Assembly (NCBI RefSeq): GCF_927798115.1
Contig: NZ_CAKMMG010000001.1
Location: 1,426,001-1,490,000, forward strand
Direction: 5' to 3'
DNA length: 64,000 nt
Origin: Paenibacillus auburnensis
GTDB taxonomy: Bacteria; Bacillota; Bacilli; Paenibacillales; Paenibacillaceae
Part shown: positions 54,146-63,691 of the stretch, one piece after another
Layout of the letters: every line of letters begins with the position of its first letter
Position numbering within the stretch: position 1 is the first letter of the stretch
Made by a program: the position numbers and the translations under genes
The notes under the pieces: generated by a model
Databases searched by the model: none
Seen by the model: the letters and a program-made list of their open reading frames with translations, nothing else
Told to the model about the DNA's origin: nothing

Positions 54146-54241
54146 TTACAGTAAAATTTGTGCCAACACATCATTAAGTGTATCTGCCATAGTCGGATGC
54201 GTGAAGATCGTATCCCTCAGCACCGTGTACGGCTGATTAAG
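54146..54241 (-). pseudogene. C-terminal tail of a pyridine-nucleotide-disulfide oxidoreductase
   Basis: Leftward, 31 codons read PYTVLRDTIFTHPTMADTLNDVL...LL before a TAA. This is the hallmark C-terminus (xxxHPTMxExLNDLF) of flavoprotein disulfide reductases such as mercuric-reductase-like proteins. No start is present and the whole FAD/NAD part is missing; the MDR gene begins abruptly next to it. It shares the following terminator. Confidence 0.7.
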
Positions 54242-54246
54242 ATGGT

Positions 54247-55281
54247 TTATTCGAAGCGTTCCAGCACCACTTTGCCAACGGTACGGCCCGATTCCAGCAT
54301 GGCATGTGCCTTACGCAGGTTCGCGGCGTTGATCGGTTCCAGCTTATCGGTCGTAGTGGTGCGAATTACGCCTTCGTCAACGAGCCGGGCCACCTCATTC
54401 AGCAGCTTATGCTGCTCAATCATATCCGGAGTCCCGAACATGGAACGGGTGAACATGAGCTCCCAGACAAACGTGACGCTTTTGTCCTTGAGCAGGGTCA
54501 GATTAAGCAGTTCATCTGTCTCGACTATCGAGCAGATTTTCCCTTGCGGTGCGATAACAGCGGCCATGCTCTTCCAGTGCTTCTCCGTACTGTTCAGGCA
54601 AAAGATATAATCCACCTGAGCAAATCCGGCAGCCTGTAGCTGTGGCAGAAACTCCTCAAAATGATTGATCACATGATCGGCTCCCAATCCTTTTGCCCAC
54701 TGGGCTGATTCCGGACGGGATGCCGTACCAATAACGGTCAGTCCTGCATGTTTGGCAAGCTGAATGGCGATTGAACCGACACCGCCTGCTGCTCCGATGA
54801 TCAGAAGCGTTTTGCCGGCATTATCATCCTTGCCCTTAGAAATCCCCAGCCGGTCAAACAATCCTTCCCAAGCCGTAATGGACGTTAATGGAAGTGCAGC
54901 AGCCTCAGCATAAGACAGTGTCGCCGGTTTCGAACCGACGATCCGTTCATCCACCAGATGATACTCACTGTTTCCACCCGCACGCTTAATGCTGCCTGCA
55001 TAGTAGACCTCGTCACCAAGACGGAATAATGTGCAATCCTCTCCCACCTGTTCCACTACACCTGCAACGTCCCATCCAAGCACTCTAGGAGCTTCCTCTA
55101 TCCGGCTTTTTGGGGAGCGTACTTTGACATCTACCGGATTTACAGAAATGGCTTTAACCTTTACCAGAATGTCTTTGCCTGTTGCGACCGGCTTCTCGAG
55201 CTCCACATCAATCAGGCTCTCCGCATCATCGATTGGCAAGTATTTGATTAGACCTACTGCTTTCATAGTTTGTTTGGTCAT
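54247..55281 (-). CDS. Zinc-type quinone/alcohol oxidoreductase (MDR family)
   Basis: A 344-residue medium-chain dehydrogenase: N-terminal catalytic domain (VLGWDVAGVVEQVG), NADPH-binding Rossmann GAAGGVGSIAIQLAKHAG (about 165-182) and RTVGKVVLERF end. It lacks the zinc-ligand set of classical alcohol dehydrogenases, so it is closer to zeta-crystallin-like quinone reductases (family-typical start MKAVGL). AAGGAG upstream of the ATG. Its stop lies only a few bases from the remnant at 54146-54241. Confidence 0.92.
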   Translation of the reverse strand: MTKQTMKAVGLIKYLPIDDAESLIDVELEKPVATGKDILVKVKAISVNPVDVKVRSPKSRIEEAPRVLGWDVAGVVEQVGEDCTLFRLGDEVYYAGSIKRAGGNSEYHLVDERIVGSKPATLSYAEAAALPLTSITAWEGLFDRLGISKGKDDNAGKTLLIIGAAGGVGSIAIQLAKHAGLTVIGTASRPESAQWAKGLGADHVINHFEEFLPQLQAAGFAQVDYIFCLNSTEKHWKSMAAVIAPQGKICSIVETDELLNLTLLKDKSVTFVWELMFTRSMFGTPDMIEQHKLLNEVARLVDEGVIRTTTTDKLEPINAANLRKAHAMLESGRTVGKVVLERFE

Positions 55282-55785
55282 GGGTTCGCATCTCCTTATC
55301 GTAACTGTAATGTACTTAAAATTAGTTAGTACAGTAAGTATAGTTTATACATACACTTCCGTTAATAACGCACATTAATGTGAGATAGTATCATTTTGTA
55401 TACTGATCTCTATACCAACAATTCATTCATCTCACATCCAACTGACTCTTCCGGTTTCTCACTCGTATTATTACTAACTTTATGATAATTAAAATAATTT
55501 TTTAGCATTACATATTGAATTTTTTTATTTTATTAGCTGATATCTATCTTCCCGCGCACAAAAAATGATAATAAGTACCTTTTTTAGGTAAAATGCATAA
55601 AATAATTATACGTAATTTAAATAACAAAATGCTAATATAAAACCAACTATTAGAACTAATCAATCGTTTGAAAGCGCAACCAAGTATGTCACCCTCATTC
55701 AATAAAACTTCAGGAGGTGAACCGCTAGGCATTATTTACAACCTATGAGGGTCTACATAAATACAATTCCCGGGGTGGTTTTTTG
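55282..55785. other. 504-base AT-rich divergent region
   Basis: Between the MDR gene (-) and the mannanase gene (+). Holds a candidate -10 (TAATAT, 55633-55638), a consensus cre site (55668-55682) and long A/T tracts near 55480-55540. No ORF of substance. The regulatory region of the mannanase must be here. Confidence 0.6.
55668..55682 (+). promoter_or_regulatory. CcpA cre site upstream of the mannanase
   Basis: TTGAAAGCGCAACCA matches WTGNAANCGNWNNCW at every position. It lies downstream of the candidate TAATAT box and 104 bases before the start codon, a position suited to carbon catabolite repression. Confidence 0.7.
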
Positions 55786-57252
55786 GTGATTATACGCAAG
55801 TGGTCAAGAGCAATAGCGATACTTCTTCTGGTATTCTCCTTAATTGGACAGGCTCCTAAAAATGCGCATGCTGCCAGCGGATTTTATGTAAGCGGAACCA
55901 AACTAATGGATTCTACTGGACAACCTTTTGTTATGCGCGGAGTCAATCATGCGCATACATGGTACAAGGATCAGCTCTCCACAGCGATTCCTGCAATTGC
56001 TAAGACGGGTGCTAACACGGTCCGAATCGTATTATCAAATGGTTCTAAATGGTCCCTTGATGATATGAATGCGGTTAATAGTATTCTCAGCCTCTGTAAG
56101 CAAAACAAGCTGATCGCCGTTCTAGAGGTGCATGATGCCACAGGAAGCGACAGTCTCACGGATTTGAACACTGCCGTAAATTACTGGATTAGCATCAAAA
56201 ATGCGCTTATCGGCAAGGAAGACAGCGTGATCATCAATATCGCCAACGAGTGGTATGGCACATGGGATGGGGCAAATTGGGCCAATGGCTATAAGCAGGC
56301 AATCCCGAAGCTTCGCAGCGCCGGTCTGAATCATACGCTGATAGTAGACTCGGCAGGCTGGGGGCAATATCCGTCTTCTATTGTCAATTACGGAACTGAG
56401 GTGCTAAATGCAGATCCGTTAAAAAACACAATGTTCTCTATTCACATGTATGAATATGCCGGCGGGAATGCAAGCACTGTCAAATCAAATATTGACAATG
56501 TGCTGAATAAGAATCTGGCATTGATTATTGGTGAGTTTGGCGGACAGCACACTAATGGCGATGTAGATGAAGACACCATTATGAGCTATTCCAAGGAAAA
56601 GGGCGTTGGCTGGTTGGCCTGGTCCTGGAAGGGGAACAGCAGTGATCTGGCCTATCTGGATATGGCAAATGATTGGTCAGGCAGCTCACTTACCCCTTTC
56701 GGCAATACTGTTGTAAACGGAAGCAACGGTATTAAGGCTACCTCCGTCTTATCCGGGATTTTTGGAGGCGGAAACACAAACCCTGGTTCCGGAAACACCT
56801 CGACCATGTATGATTTCGAATCAGGAACTATGAGCTGGGCCGGCAGCAATATTACAGGCGGCCCGTGGACAACCAGCGAATGGAAGTCTACCGGAACCTA
56901 TTCTCTCAAGGCAGATGTGAACTTATCCTCCAACTCCAAACACAGCCTGTATATTGCCGCTAGTCAAAATCTTTTGGGAAAAACCAGTCTCAAAGCAACC
57001 GTAAAACATGCAGCCTGGGGCAGCTTCGGCAATGGCATCTCTGCCGTTCTGTATGTGAAGACCGGTTCGGGCTGGACGTGGTACGAGAGCGGAACTACGC
57101 CGATCAATTCGGCCAGCGGTACCGCTTTGACCCTGTCGCTCAGCAGCATTCCGAACTTGAATGATGTCAGAGAGATAGGGGTCGAGTTCCGGGCTTCTTC
57201 GGGCAGCAGCGGCCAATCTGCCATTTATGTGGATAGCATAACTGTTCAATAA
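55786..57252 (+). CDS. Secreted GH5 beta-mannanase-like enzyme with C-terminal CBM
   Basis: A 488-residue secreted glycosidase. Signal peptide about 1-30 ending NAHA-AS. The (beta/alpha)8 barrel (about 33-310, starting GFYVSGTKLMDSTGQPFVMRGVNHAH) has the acid/base Glu155 in NIANEWYG and nucleophile Glu250 in LIIGEFGGQ, as in GH5 subfamily 8 mannanases. A Gly/Asn/Ser linker (about 325-340) leads to a beta-sandwich carbohydrate-binding module (about 345-488). Start GTG 55786, seven bases after GGGGTGG; TTG 55783 is possible. Confidence 0.92.
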   Translation: MIIRKWSRAIAILLLVFSLIGQAPKNAHAASGFYVSGTKLMDSTGQPFVMRGVNHAHTWYKDQLSTAIPAIAKTGANTVRIVLSNGSKWSLDDMNAVNSILSLCKQNKLIAVLEVHDATGSDSLTDLNTAVNYWISIKNALIGKEDSVIINIANEWYGTWDGANWANGYKQAIPKLRSAGLNHTLIVDSAGWGQYPSSIVNYGTEVLNADPLKNTMFSIHMYEYAGGNASTVKSNIDNVLNKNLALIIGEFGGQHTNGDVDEDTIMSYSKEKGVGWLAWSWKGNSSDLAYLDMANDWSGSSLTPFGNTVVNGSNGIKATSVLSGIFGGGNTNPGSGNTSTMYDFESGTMSWAGSNITGGPWTTSEWKSTGTYSLKADVNLSSNSKHSLYIAASQNLLGKTSLKATVKHAAWGSFGNGISAVLYVKTGSGWTWYESGTTPINSASGTALTLSLSSIPNLNDVREIGVEFRASSGSSGQSAIYVDSITVQ

Positions 57253-57573
57253 CCTTTTAAGCAGTTAAATATCAATAAGGAATAGATTAGGCTCATGTCA
57301 CTGACATGGGCCTTTCAAGTGCCTGCCTTCGGGCCGCCTCTGAAGTCCCGGTATGGAGAAGTATTCCCCGCTGCTTGTCTTCCGCCTTAAGATCCGTAGT
57401 TTTCCTCCGGCAATCCATTCAGCATCTTCCTCTGCTGGCACCTCTTGTCCATTAATTGTTCATCTTTACTTCATATGCATTTTCATCATTTTCGGGTAAT
57501 CTTATGTAGTTGATTTTGAAAGCTCCGGTGTAATAGAATGAATAAATTAAATAGAAAAGGATGCGCATAACCA
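57253..57573. other. 321-base gap between mannanase and LTA synthase
   Basis: Contains the mannanase terminator at 57289-57318 and the LTA-synthase promoter region. I see no ORF or repeat. Confidence 0.6.
57289..57318 (+). terminator. Terminator of the mannanase gene
   Basis: Stem GGCTCATGTC/GACATGGGCC (one mismatch) followed by TTTCAAG. Confidence 0.75.
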
Positions 57574-59439
57574 ATGCGATTGAAGGAACCGCGTACACTC
57601 AGTAAAAGATCCATATTATTCTTCTCCATTATCATGCTTGCAAAAAGCTATTTTGCCTGGTACTACTTGTTCGAGGACGGCCCGACCTGGAGTACATTGT
57701 TCAAAGAAATCCCCTTTGTCCTTATCATATTCTGTCTGATCGAGTGGTTCGCCACGAAACGGAAGATTGCTATCTACATGCTCGTTAATCTGTTAATTAC
57801 CGTTCTATTCTTTTCCCTGATAGTCTACCATAATCACTTCGGGATTATCGCCACTTCACAAGTGATCGGTCAGGCGAAACAGGTGGGAGCAGTCAAAAAG
57901 AGTATATTTGCAGTCATTCATCCGCAGTATATGCTGATTTTCCTGGATATCATTATTATCAGCCTCATTATGCTAAGCCGGAAGAAAGCGCTGGCCTGGA
58001 AAAAAGCCATGTCGCGCCAGAGCAACCGCAAGGTAGTCGCAGTCCTGTTCTGTATCTCCCTGGTAATCTGCATGATGAATATCTTCCCTAACAAAGCGAG
58101 TATGAATGAGATGGTCCAGGCTGAGCAAATGGGGATCCTGAATTATGAAGCCTATGCCCTGCTTGCAAATCAGGAGGAAGAGGTCATCGACAGCGCCCAG
58201 ATTACCCAATCGGTGATCGATCAGACCAAAGGTATTCAGGCCCAGACCAGTCCTATACTGCATGGAGCCGCCAAAGGCAAGAATCTGATTATCATTCAGA
58301 TGGAATCCTTTCAGAACTTCTTAATCCATTTGTCGATAGACGGACACGAAATCACACCGAACATGAATAACCTGGCGGACAGCAGTATCTATTTCCCGCG
58401 CTTCTTCCAGCAGGTTGGTCAAGGCAACACCTCTGATGCGGAATTCATCGTAAATACTTCCTTTTATGTTCCGCCGGATGGTCCGGCAACCGAAATATAC
58501 GCTCCCAAAGAGCTGCCAAGCCTACCGAAACTGCTGCAGGCTCAAGGCTATGATACCGCAACCTTCCATACGAACGAAGTTGATTTCTGGAACCGCGGTG
58601 AGCTCTATCGTGCACTTGGTTTTAACCGTTATTATGACAAAGCCTTTTTCGGGGAAGACGACACCATTTTTTATGGTTCTTCTGATGAAGTCCTCTATTC
58701 GAAGACCTCATCTGAGCTGGCCCGGATGAATGAACGCAGTGAACCTTTTTATTCCCATGTCATCTCAATGTCTTCCCATAACCCCTTCTCTATTCCGGAG
58801 AACAAGTATCAGATGACGTTGCCGGAACGATATGAAGGTACCTTTGTGGGTGATTATATTCGTGCCCAAAACTACGCGGATTACGCGCTGGGACAGTTTA
58901 TTGCCGAACTCAAGGAGAATGGGGTCTGGGACGACAGCCTGATCGTGCTGTACGGAGATCATCGCGGACTGCCTATCTTCTCGCTGAAGGAAGAGGATAA
59001 CGTTTTGCTTGAGGAAATTCTCGGGCATGAATATAACGAACGTGATCTGATTAATATTCCATTAATTATCTCCTCTGCCGGAGTTCCGGTTCCAAGCGTA
59101 CAGAATCAATTAGGCGGACAGGTGGATATTTTACCGACAGTAGCGAATTTGCTGGGTGTGTCTGTGGAGGATCATATTCATTTTGGACAGGATTTATTAA
59201 ACCAGACGTCCTACAATCTGCTGCCTCAGCGTTATTATCTGCCAACCGGATCATTTGTAAATAACGAAGAGCTGTTCTTATCCGGCAGCGGGTACGAGGA
59301 CGGCCAGCATTACACGCTGTCTGGTGACGGCAACAAGCCGCTTCTTTCCACTGAGGATGAGTTTGAACGTGCACTGAAGCTCCTTCAGCTCTCCGACAGC
59401 TATGTGTCGCAATTACCCGATAGGGAAGTTCAGGAATAA
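57574..59439 (+). CDS. LtaS-type lipoteichoic acid synthase / sulfatase-fold phosphoglycerol transferase
   Basis: A 621-residue membrane enzyme that polymerises glycerol-phosphate from phosphatidylglycerol outside the membrane. Five N-terminal helices (about 13-30, 43-60, 66-85, 108-130, 145-165), then an extracellular sulfatase domain with IIQMESFQNF (metal Glu), the catalytic Thr286 in GQGNTSDAEF, and VLYGDHRGLP (metal Asp-His). The order and length are those of LtaS/YfnI/YqgS proteins. There is no clear ribosome site beyond AAAGGAT. Confidence 0.93.
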   Translation: MRLKEPRTLSKRSILFFSIIMLAKSYFAWYYLFEDGPTWSTLFKEIPFVLIIFCLIEWFATKRKIAIYMLVNLLITVLFFSLIVYHNHFGIIATSQVIGQAKQVGAVKKSIFAVIHPQYMLIFLDIIIISLIMLSRKKALAWKKAMSRQSNRKVVAVLFCISLVICMMNIFPNKASMNEMVQAEQMGILNYEAYALLANQEEEVIDSAQITQSVIDQTKGIQAQTSPILHGAAKGKNLIIIQMESFQNFLIHLSIDGHEITPNMNNLADSSIYFPRFFQQVGQGNTSDAEFIVNTSFYVPPDGPATEIYAPKELPSLPKLLQAQGYDTATFHTNEVDFWNRGELYRALGFNRYYDKAFFGEDDTIFYGSSDEVLYSKTSSELARMNERSEPFYSHVISMSSHNPFSIPENKYQMTLPERYEGTFVGDYIRAQNYADYALGQFIAELKENGVWDDSLIVLYGDHRGLPIFSLKEEDNVLLEEILGHEYNERDLINIPLIISSAGVPVPSVQNQLGGQVDILPTVANLLGVSVEDHIHFGQDLLNQTSYNLLPQRYYLPTGSFVNNEELFLSGSGYEDGQHYTLSGDGNKPLLSTEDEFERALKLLQLSDSYVSQLPDREVQE

Positions 59440-59480
59440 GGCAACTTAGCATTACTTTTAGCAAAAAAAGCTGTAAATAA

Positions 59481-59521
59481 AAACACGGAGCGCTTAATCA
59501 TTCGGGCTCCGTGTTTTTTTA
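59481..59521 (+). terminator. Terminator of the LTA synthase gene
   Basis: Stem AACACGGAGC/GCTCCGTGTT with a 19-base loop, then seven T. Confidence 0.92.
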
Positions 59522-59575
59522 TATTTCATCGAGTCCTTAAGCTTCCGCAATGACTTTCCGTTACTCTAGCTCACA

Positions 59576-59626
59576 GAACCCCATGCGTGATCTTCCAGCA
59601 TGGCGCCTCTACCAGATGAGGGGTTC
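59576..59626 (-). other. tRNA-like folded element of uncertain nature
   Basis: Leftward sequence starts GAACCCC and ends GGGGTTC, a perfect 7-bp outer stem. Inside, CCTCATCTGGTAGAGG looks like a tRNA D-arm and CCATGC...GCATGG forms a 6-bp stem with an 11-base loop; no T-arm follows. It may be a decayed or unusual tRNA-like element, or simply an intergenic hairpin. Total length about 51 bases, too short for a normal tRNA. Confidence 0.3.
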
Positions 59627-59660
59627 AATATCAGCATTCAAACATTCAATAATAACTTAC

Positions 59661-60467
59661 CTAACCTAACGTTGTCCTTCTCCTAATGTTTATAATTAAA
59701 CAACCTAAGATTACTGAGGCGCTGTCAATAAAAGTTCTAATCCCCATGTCTACAATATCTACTTTTAAAACAAGCGGCAGAAAGAAGTTGAAAAACAATA
59801 AGTTAATTCCAAACATAATTCCACCAAATATAAAAGACTTTTTAACCGCATTTTCTGTCAAAATGGTGTGATTTAAAAAATCATACATAAGTCCAATGAT
59901 AATTCCAGCACAGATGACCCAGATAAGGGTTTTCACTTGGGCCTGTTCAAACATAGAATAAATATGAAAAACTCTGTATTCAATTATTCTGCCAACAATA
60001 AAAAACAAGGTGATAATTGCAACGTTAGAGATAGATTGGATACTTAAGTGATGCTTTTTCTCTGGTGAATTGTGCGATATAAATCTCCCCGTCATTAATC
60101 CTAAAATAATAAGAACCATACTGTCTGCCAAGGGATAAGTAAATAAATCAATTGCAGAACCATGCGGCAACGGTTCTACTAAAAAAACGGTCCAGACGAC
60201 AGAGTAGATTAACCCTGTTTTTAAACCTTTCGAATGGCTACTTCCGCCCATTCCTGTATGTATTAGGCGAAAAATAAGAGTAATTGCAATGAAAGCTAAG
60301 GTACCATAAATCATAAAAGCTATTGGTAAAGTACCATTCATTACAAATTCACTTTGTTGCAATACCGTTTGATCGGATGATGGAATTAATAGTTGCAGCA
60401 CTGAACGTATTAGGATAGCTACAAAACTGATTACCACCACTATTACAGATGTTTTTTTACCAGTCAT
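59661..60467 (-). CDS. Polytopic membrane protein of unknown function
   Basis: A 268-residue integral membrane protein with seven predicted helices, starting MTGKKTSVIVVVISFVAILIRSVLQLL. Motif VEPLPHGSAIDLFTYPLADSMVLIILG sits between helices 3 and 4. ATG 60467 follows AAGGGAG by seven bases; a longer in-frame reading exists. I recognise no family. Its own gene neighbourhood (tRNA-like hairpin, gap) gives no functional clue. Confidence 0.7.
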   Translation of the reverse strand: MTGKKTSVIVVVISFVAILIRSVLQLLIPSSDQTVLQQSEFVMNGTLPIAFMIYGTLAFIAITLIFRLIHTGMGGSSHSKGLKTGLIYSVVWTVFLVEPLPHGSAIDLFTYPLADSMVLIILGLMTGRFISHNSPEKKHHLSIQSISNVAIITLFFIVGRIIEYRVFHIYSMFEQAQVKTLIWVICAGIIIGLMYDFLNHTILTENAVKKSFIFGGIMFGINLLFFNFFLPLVLKVDIVDMGIRTFIDSASVILGCLIINIRRRTTLG

Positions 60468-60775
60468 CTCCTCACTCCCTTTGGAAGAAGTATATATGAA
60501 TAACCTCGTCACCCATATGACATTTCACTTAGTTGTTAATAAGGGAACTCGAAAGATTGATCTAGGCAAGTTTCCCAGAGTAGGCAATCAGAATATCGGT
60601 CAAAAAACGTTGAGGCGTCGAGTACTTCCTCTTCTTGGTGAGTAAACTTCAGTCGCTCTTGCAATAGTAGATATCACTCAACTTCATATGTAACTTCAGA
60701 TTTTTTATCGTTGCGTCCCTATTCACAAAAAAGCAGCCGGGAAATACCCGGCTGCTCTCAGGGTTACAGGAAGCA
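60468..60775. other. 308-base gap with a possible decayed reading frame
   Basis: Leftward 60664-60536 is open for 42 codons (LQERLKFTHQEEEVLDASTF...), with a plausible protein-like composition but no clear start or family; an in-frame stop lies just upstream. The DUF4350-like gene's terminator is at 60727-60757. Otherwise nothing recognised. Confidence 0.4.
60727..60757 (-). terminator. Terminator of the DUF4350-like gene
   Basis: Leftward AGCAGCCGGG/CCCGGCTGCT with a 5-base loop, then TTTTTTGTG. Confidence 0.94.
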
Positions 60776-62341
60776 TCACTCGACCGGTACGTTCGCAATC
60801 GTCACCGCCTCTGTATATTTGGCCGTACTGTTCAATCGCAAACGCATACTGGCCGCGCCGGTTATGTTCGGATTGATGGACAAGGTTAACGTTTTAGAGG
60901 CAACACCATTAGAATCAGCCGTAAGCGAGAAAGCCGAACTGTAGCCATAGGAAGACGGCCAGGAACCATCGCTGTTCTTGATCTTTGCAACCTGCGTTCC
61001 CGAGCCATTATAGATGCCGAGGCTGTAGCCGGAAGTCGTTGAGTTGGCTGTCAAACCTGAAAGGATTACTTTCACCTGGAATTCATATTGATTGGGAAGT
61101 GTCGCCTGATGTTCAAATACATAAGCCGGGTTGGTGGTTGATGGTGCAGCCACACCATAAGAACCGCTTTTAAATGTAGAAGGGTCATACCATTTGTATC
61201 CGGAAGCCGGAGTTGCCCAAGGCTCTGCCACCGGCTGGGTGGAGTTAGCGGGTAATTCCCAGCTGGACAGCGTAGTGGCTGTATCCAAGGTAAGCCCGGG
61301 TACCGAGGAAAGTGAGGTATAGCTTTCCTTCGTTGCTAGCCAGTTGACCATGTTGAGCAGGAGAGTTGCATCGTCTTCTTCTGCATAGCCGTCATAGGTG
61401 GTCTTGGTACCGCCGGTCTCTTCCTTCTTGTATTTAGGTGAAGCATCTTCTACCGCCGAGGAATCCCCGATAAATGCTGCTTTGCCTGCGCTTACCTTGG
61501 CCACAGCAACAAACGGCCCTTCCGCTACTCCGCCGCCGTTATATACCCCGGCATCCACTGCGCTCGACCAAGCCGTAGTAGTCGTCGGCACATAGACGAT
61601 TCCTTTCGCTTTGGCCGGATTGGTAATAGCAAGCGTTGAACCGGCGTGAACGGCAACCGTGGATACTCCGCTTGTAATATTGAAGGCTTGGGACGGTGCC
61701 ACAATGTTGTTGGCTACGACATCACCGAGTGCGTTGTAGCGGAATCTCACCCCAAAGTTAGTGGACAGCCAATCCGAACTGGCAACACCAGACATGGCGG
61801 ACGAAGCAGCTTCCTCTGTACTCATGCCAAGTGCAGGATTGCTCCAGGCCCCCCGCCGGTAGCCGTTAAAAACCTCTGAGGCGTCCCAACGGTTTTTGTT
61901 CCGGTCCGCATTGTAATGATCGCTGATAAAGAAAATACTCCCGCCGGCGTTTACATAGCTGAGCAACGCCGCCTGCTCGGATGTCTTGTAAGGAATGTTA
62001 GCTTCCGGAATCACAAATACGTCGTAGCCGGACAGATCCGCCAATGTAATCGCAGTGCTCTTACGCAATTCCTTCACATAATAGCCAGCACCCGCCAAAC
62101 CGCCAGCAAAATCGGAAAAGGCACCATCGATGACCCAATCCGCTGCGCCCGCGGTCTGGGCATGCGTATTATCGAATAGAACTTTCTTGCCGTTTGCAGC
62201 AGCAGGGGTGATACTGGGAGCCGGATCGGACGGACCCTCAGCATTGACCTTCAGGGACGGGATTCCTAAAGCCGCAGCCAGAACAGCGGCAATGGCCAGA
62301 CTCGTCCAGGTTTTGCGCAGACGCGGGAAGCTATGAAGCAT
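60776..62341 (-). CDS. Secreted protein with DUF4350/GATase-like fold
   Basis: A 521-residue secreted protein: signal peptide (about 1-34, ending VNA-EG), then VLFDNTHAQTAGAADWVIDGAFSDF and YDVFVIPEANIPYKTSEQAALLSYVNAGGSIFFISDHYNADRN, a class I glutamine-amidotransferase-like (DUF4350-type) domain, with GKAAFIGDSSAVED later. The C-terminal ~130 residues form a beta-rich region. Catalytic Cys of true amidotransferases is absent, so a binding or structural role is likely. ATG 62341 fits GGAGGA (7 bases); ATG 62347 does not. Confidence 0.75.
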   Translation of the reverse strand: MLHSFPRLRKTWTSLAIAAVLAAALGIPSLKVNAEGPSDPAPSITPAAANGKKVLFDNTHAQTAGAADWVIDGAFSDFAGGLAGAGYYVKELRKSTAITLADLSGYDVFVIPEANIPYKTSEQAALLSYVNAGGSIFFISDHYNADRNKNRWDASEVFNGYRRGAWSNPALGMSTEEAASSAMSGVASSDWLSTNFGVRFRYNALGDVVANNIVAPSQAFNITSGVSTVAVHAGSTLAITNPAKAKGIVYVPTTTTAWSSAVDAGVYNGGGVAEGPFVAVAKVSAGKAAFIGDSSAVEDASPKYKKEETGGTKTTYDGYAEEDDATLLLNMVNWLATKESYTSLSSVPGLTLDTATTLSSWELPANSTQPVAEPWATPASGYKWYDPSTFKSGSYGVAAPSTTNPAYVFEHQATLPNQYEFQVKVILSGLTANSTTSGYSLGIYNGSGTQVAKIKNSDGSWPSSYGYSSAFSLTADSNGVASKTLTLSINPNITGAASMRLRLNSTAKYTEAVTIANVPVE

Positions 62342-62543
62342 TAACATTCCTCCACTCTATTCTTAGGATATGACCAATGGCGGTCGCAACTAGAATAGCA
62401 TAGGAGAATATGGAAAAGGATATAATTTTACTATTTTTACAATTTTAATATATATTTGTGAAAGACGCACAACACATTAACATACTGTTGATCTAAATCG
62501 GTCTCAGTCATGACAGGAAAAACACTTGAGCGTGTATCCGCCT

Positions 62544-62921
62544 TTACTTGGAACTCCGCCAAAAAGTTGAACAATCAGCTTTATCCTCAATATTGAATTC
62601 GATCATTTCCTTCAGCAAGGAATAATCCACCGGTTTCTCCCAGCGGATGCGCACCAGCTGTTTCGTGTGATCATAGCCGGCCTGCACAATTTTATCAGAG
62701 AAATGATTAATCCCTGCCAGTTCAGGGGCAACCGCCATATGCTGTTTGGCTACGCTAAAGCCAATAATATACGTGCCGTGATCGGTAAACATGGGCTGAT
62801 TCCAGGCAATTTTGGGTGTCAAGCCGGGAAATGAATCAGCTACCCAAACCAACACTTCTTCCACGCGAGCCAGATGTTCCGGATGATCAATCTTCGCTAA
62901 ATATTCTGCAAAAACTTCCAT
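62544..62921 (-). CDS. ydhG: YdhG-like frataxin-fold iron chaperone (DUF1801)
   Basis: A 125-residue protein, almost entirely typical: [58 protein letters not shown] and the ending [15 protein letters not shown]. The Bacillus orthologue has been described as a frataxin-like iron donor. GAGGAGG lies upstream of ATG 62921; a five-residue longer reading (from 62936) lacks a site. Confidence 0.92.
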   Translation of the reverse strand: MEVFAEYLAKIDHPEHLARVEEVLVWVADSFPGLTPKIAWNQPMFTDHGTYIIGFSVAKQHMAVAPELAGINHFSDKIVQAGYDHTKQLVRIRWEKPVDYSLLKEMIEFNIEDKADCSTFWRSSK

Positions 62922-63065
62922 GTCGTTCCTCCTCAAGGAATATGGGTTTTAATCCTTTTTCTGATTCCAATCTACTACTACTATCTATGTCCATGTCTAC
63001 GTCTACGTCTTCCAAGGTTCAATCCATTTTGCATTCCTACTCATGAGCTTCGGCATCTATTCAGG

Positions 63066-63605
63066 TCAGCCCTTGTACTCATGTTCAAGAATCGAATACA
63101 GGTAGGAGTCATGCCATCCGCCCTTATGCCACATATGTTCACGCAAATGGCCCTCGTAAACCATTCCGATCTTTTGCATCACTTTCGCAGAACCGATATT
63201 GTCTGGGCGGCAGGTCGCGTAAATCCGGTGCAATCCAAACTCCCGGAAACCGAGCTTGAGCAAAGCCTCCGCCGCCTCACTTGTATAGCCCTGCTTCCAG
63301 AAAAGCGGATTGAAACAATATCCGATCTCCCCCTGCTTCGGGTCACTGAGATGAAGTCCGCATCCGCCCAGCAACTGATTCGTAGCTTTCAGTACGACTG
63401 CGAATTCAAACCCCAAGCGGGGAGATTGCTTTTGCATATCTATAGTCTGGTTAAGATAATCTCTTGTCTCCGCTTCTGAGTTCGGGCCCCAGATCATATA
63501 TTTGGCCACTAACGGATTGGATGCATAGGCATGCACTTCTTCCAGATCCTCAGGCATGAATTCCCTAATGATTAACCGGTTCGTCTCGAGCTGGAAAGTG
63601 TTCAT
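63066..63605 (-). CDS. RimJ/RimL-type N-acetyltransferase
   Basis: A 179-residue GNAT protein: MNTFQLETNRLIIREFMPEDLEEVHAYASNPLVAKYM, the acetyl-CoA site FWKQGYTSEAAEALLKLGFREFGLHRIYATCRPDNIGSAKVMQKIGM (about 106-152) and the C-terminal EGHLREHMWHKGGWHDSYLYSILEHE. It is closest to the ribosomal-protein-serine acetyltransferase group. Target unknown. Confidence 0.93.
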   Translation of the reverse strand: MNTFQLETNRLIIREFMPEDLEEVHAYASNPLVAKYMIWGPNSEAETRDYLNQTIDMQKQSPRLGFEFAVVLKATNQLLGGCGLHLSDPKQGEIGYCFNPLFWKQGYTSEAAEALLKLGFREFGLHRIYATCRPDNIGSAKVMQKIGMVYEGHLREHMWHKGGWHDSYLYSILEHEYKG

Positions 63606-63691
63606 CTATAGCCCCCTTTTCTTGTAAGAAACCCAGTCTTCCATTATTCTAGTAGTCAATAGATCGCGTATGGCACAGGAGGATTTGCTGA

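Noticed and set aside
62984-63014. Imperfect repeat of TCTATGTC/TCTACGTC units
   Set aside because: Only a few short imperfect units between two genes; no array structure, so not a CRISPR or functional repeat that I can support.
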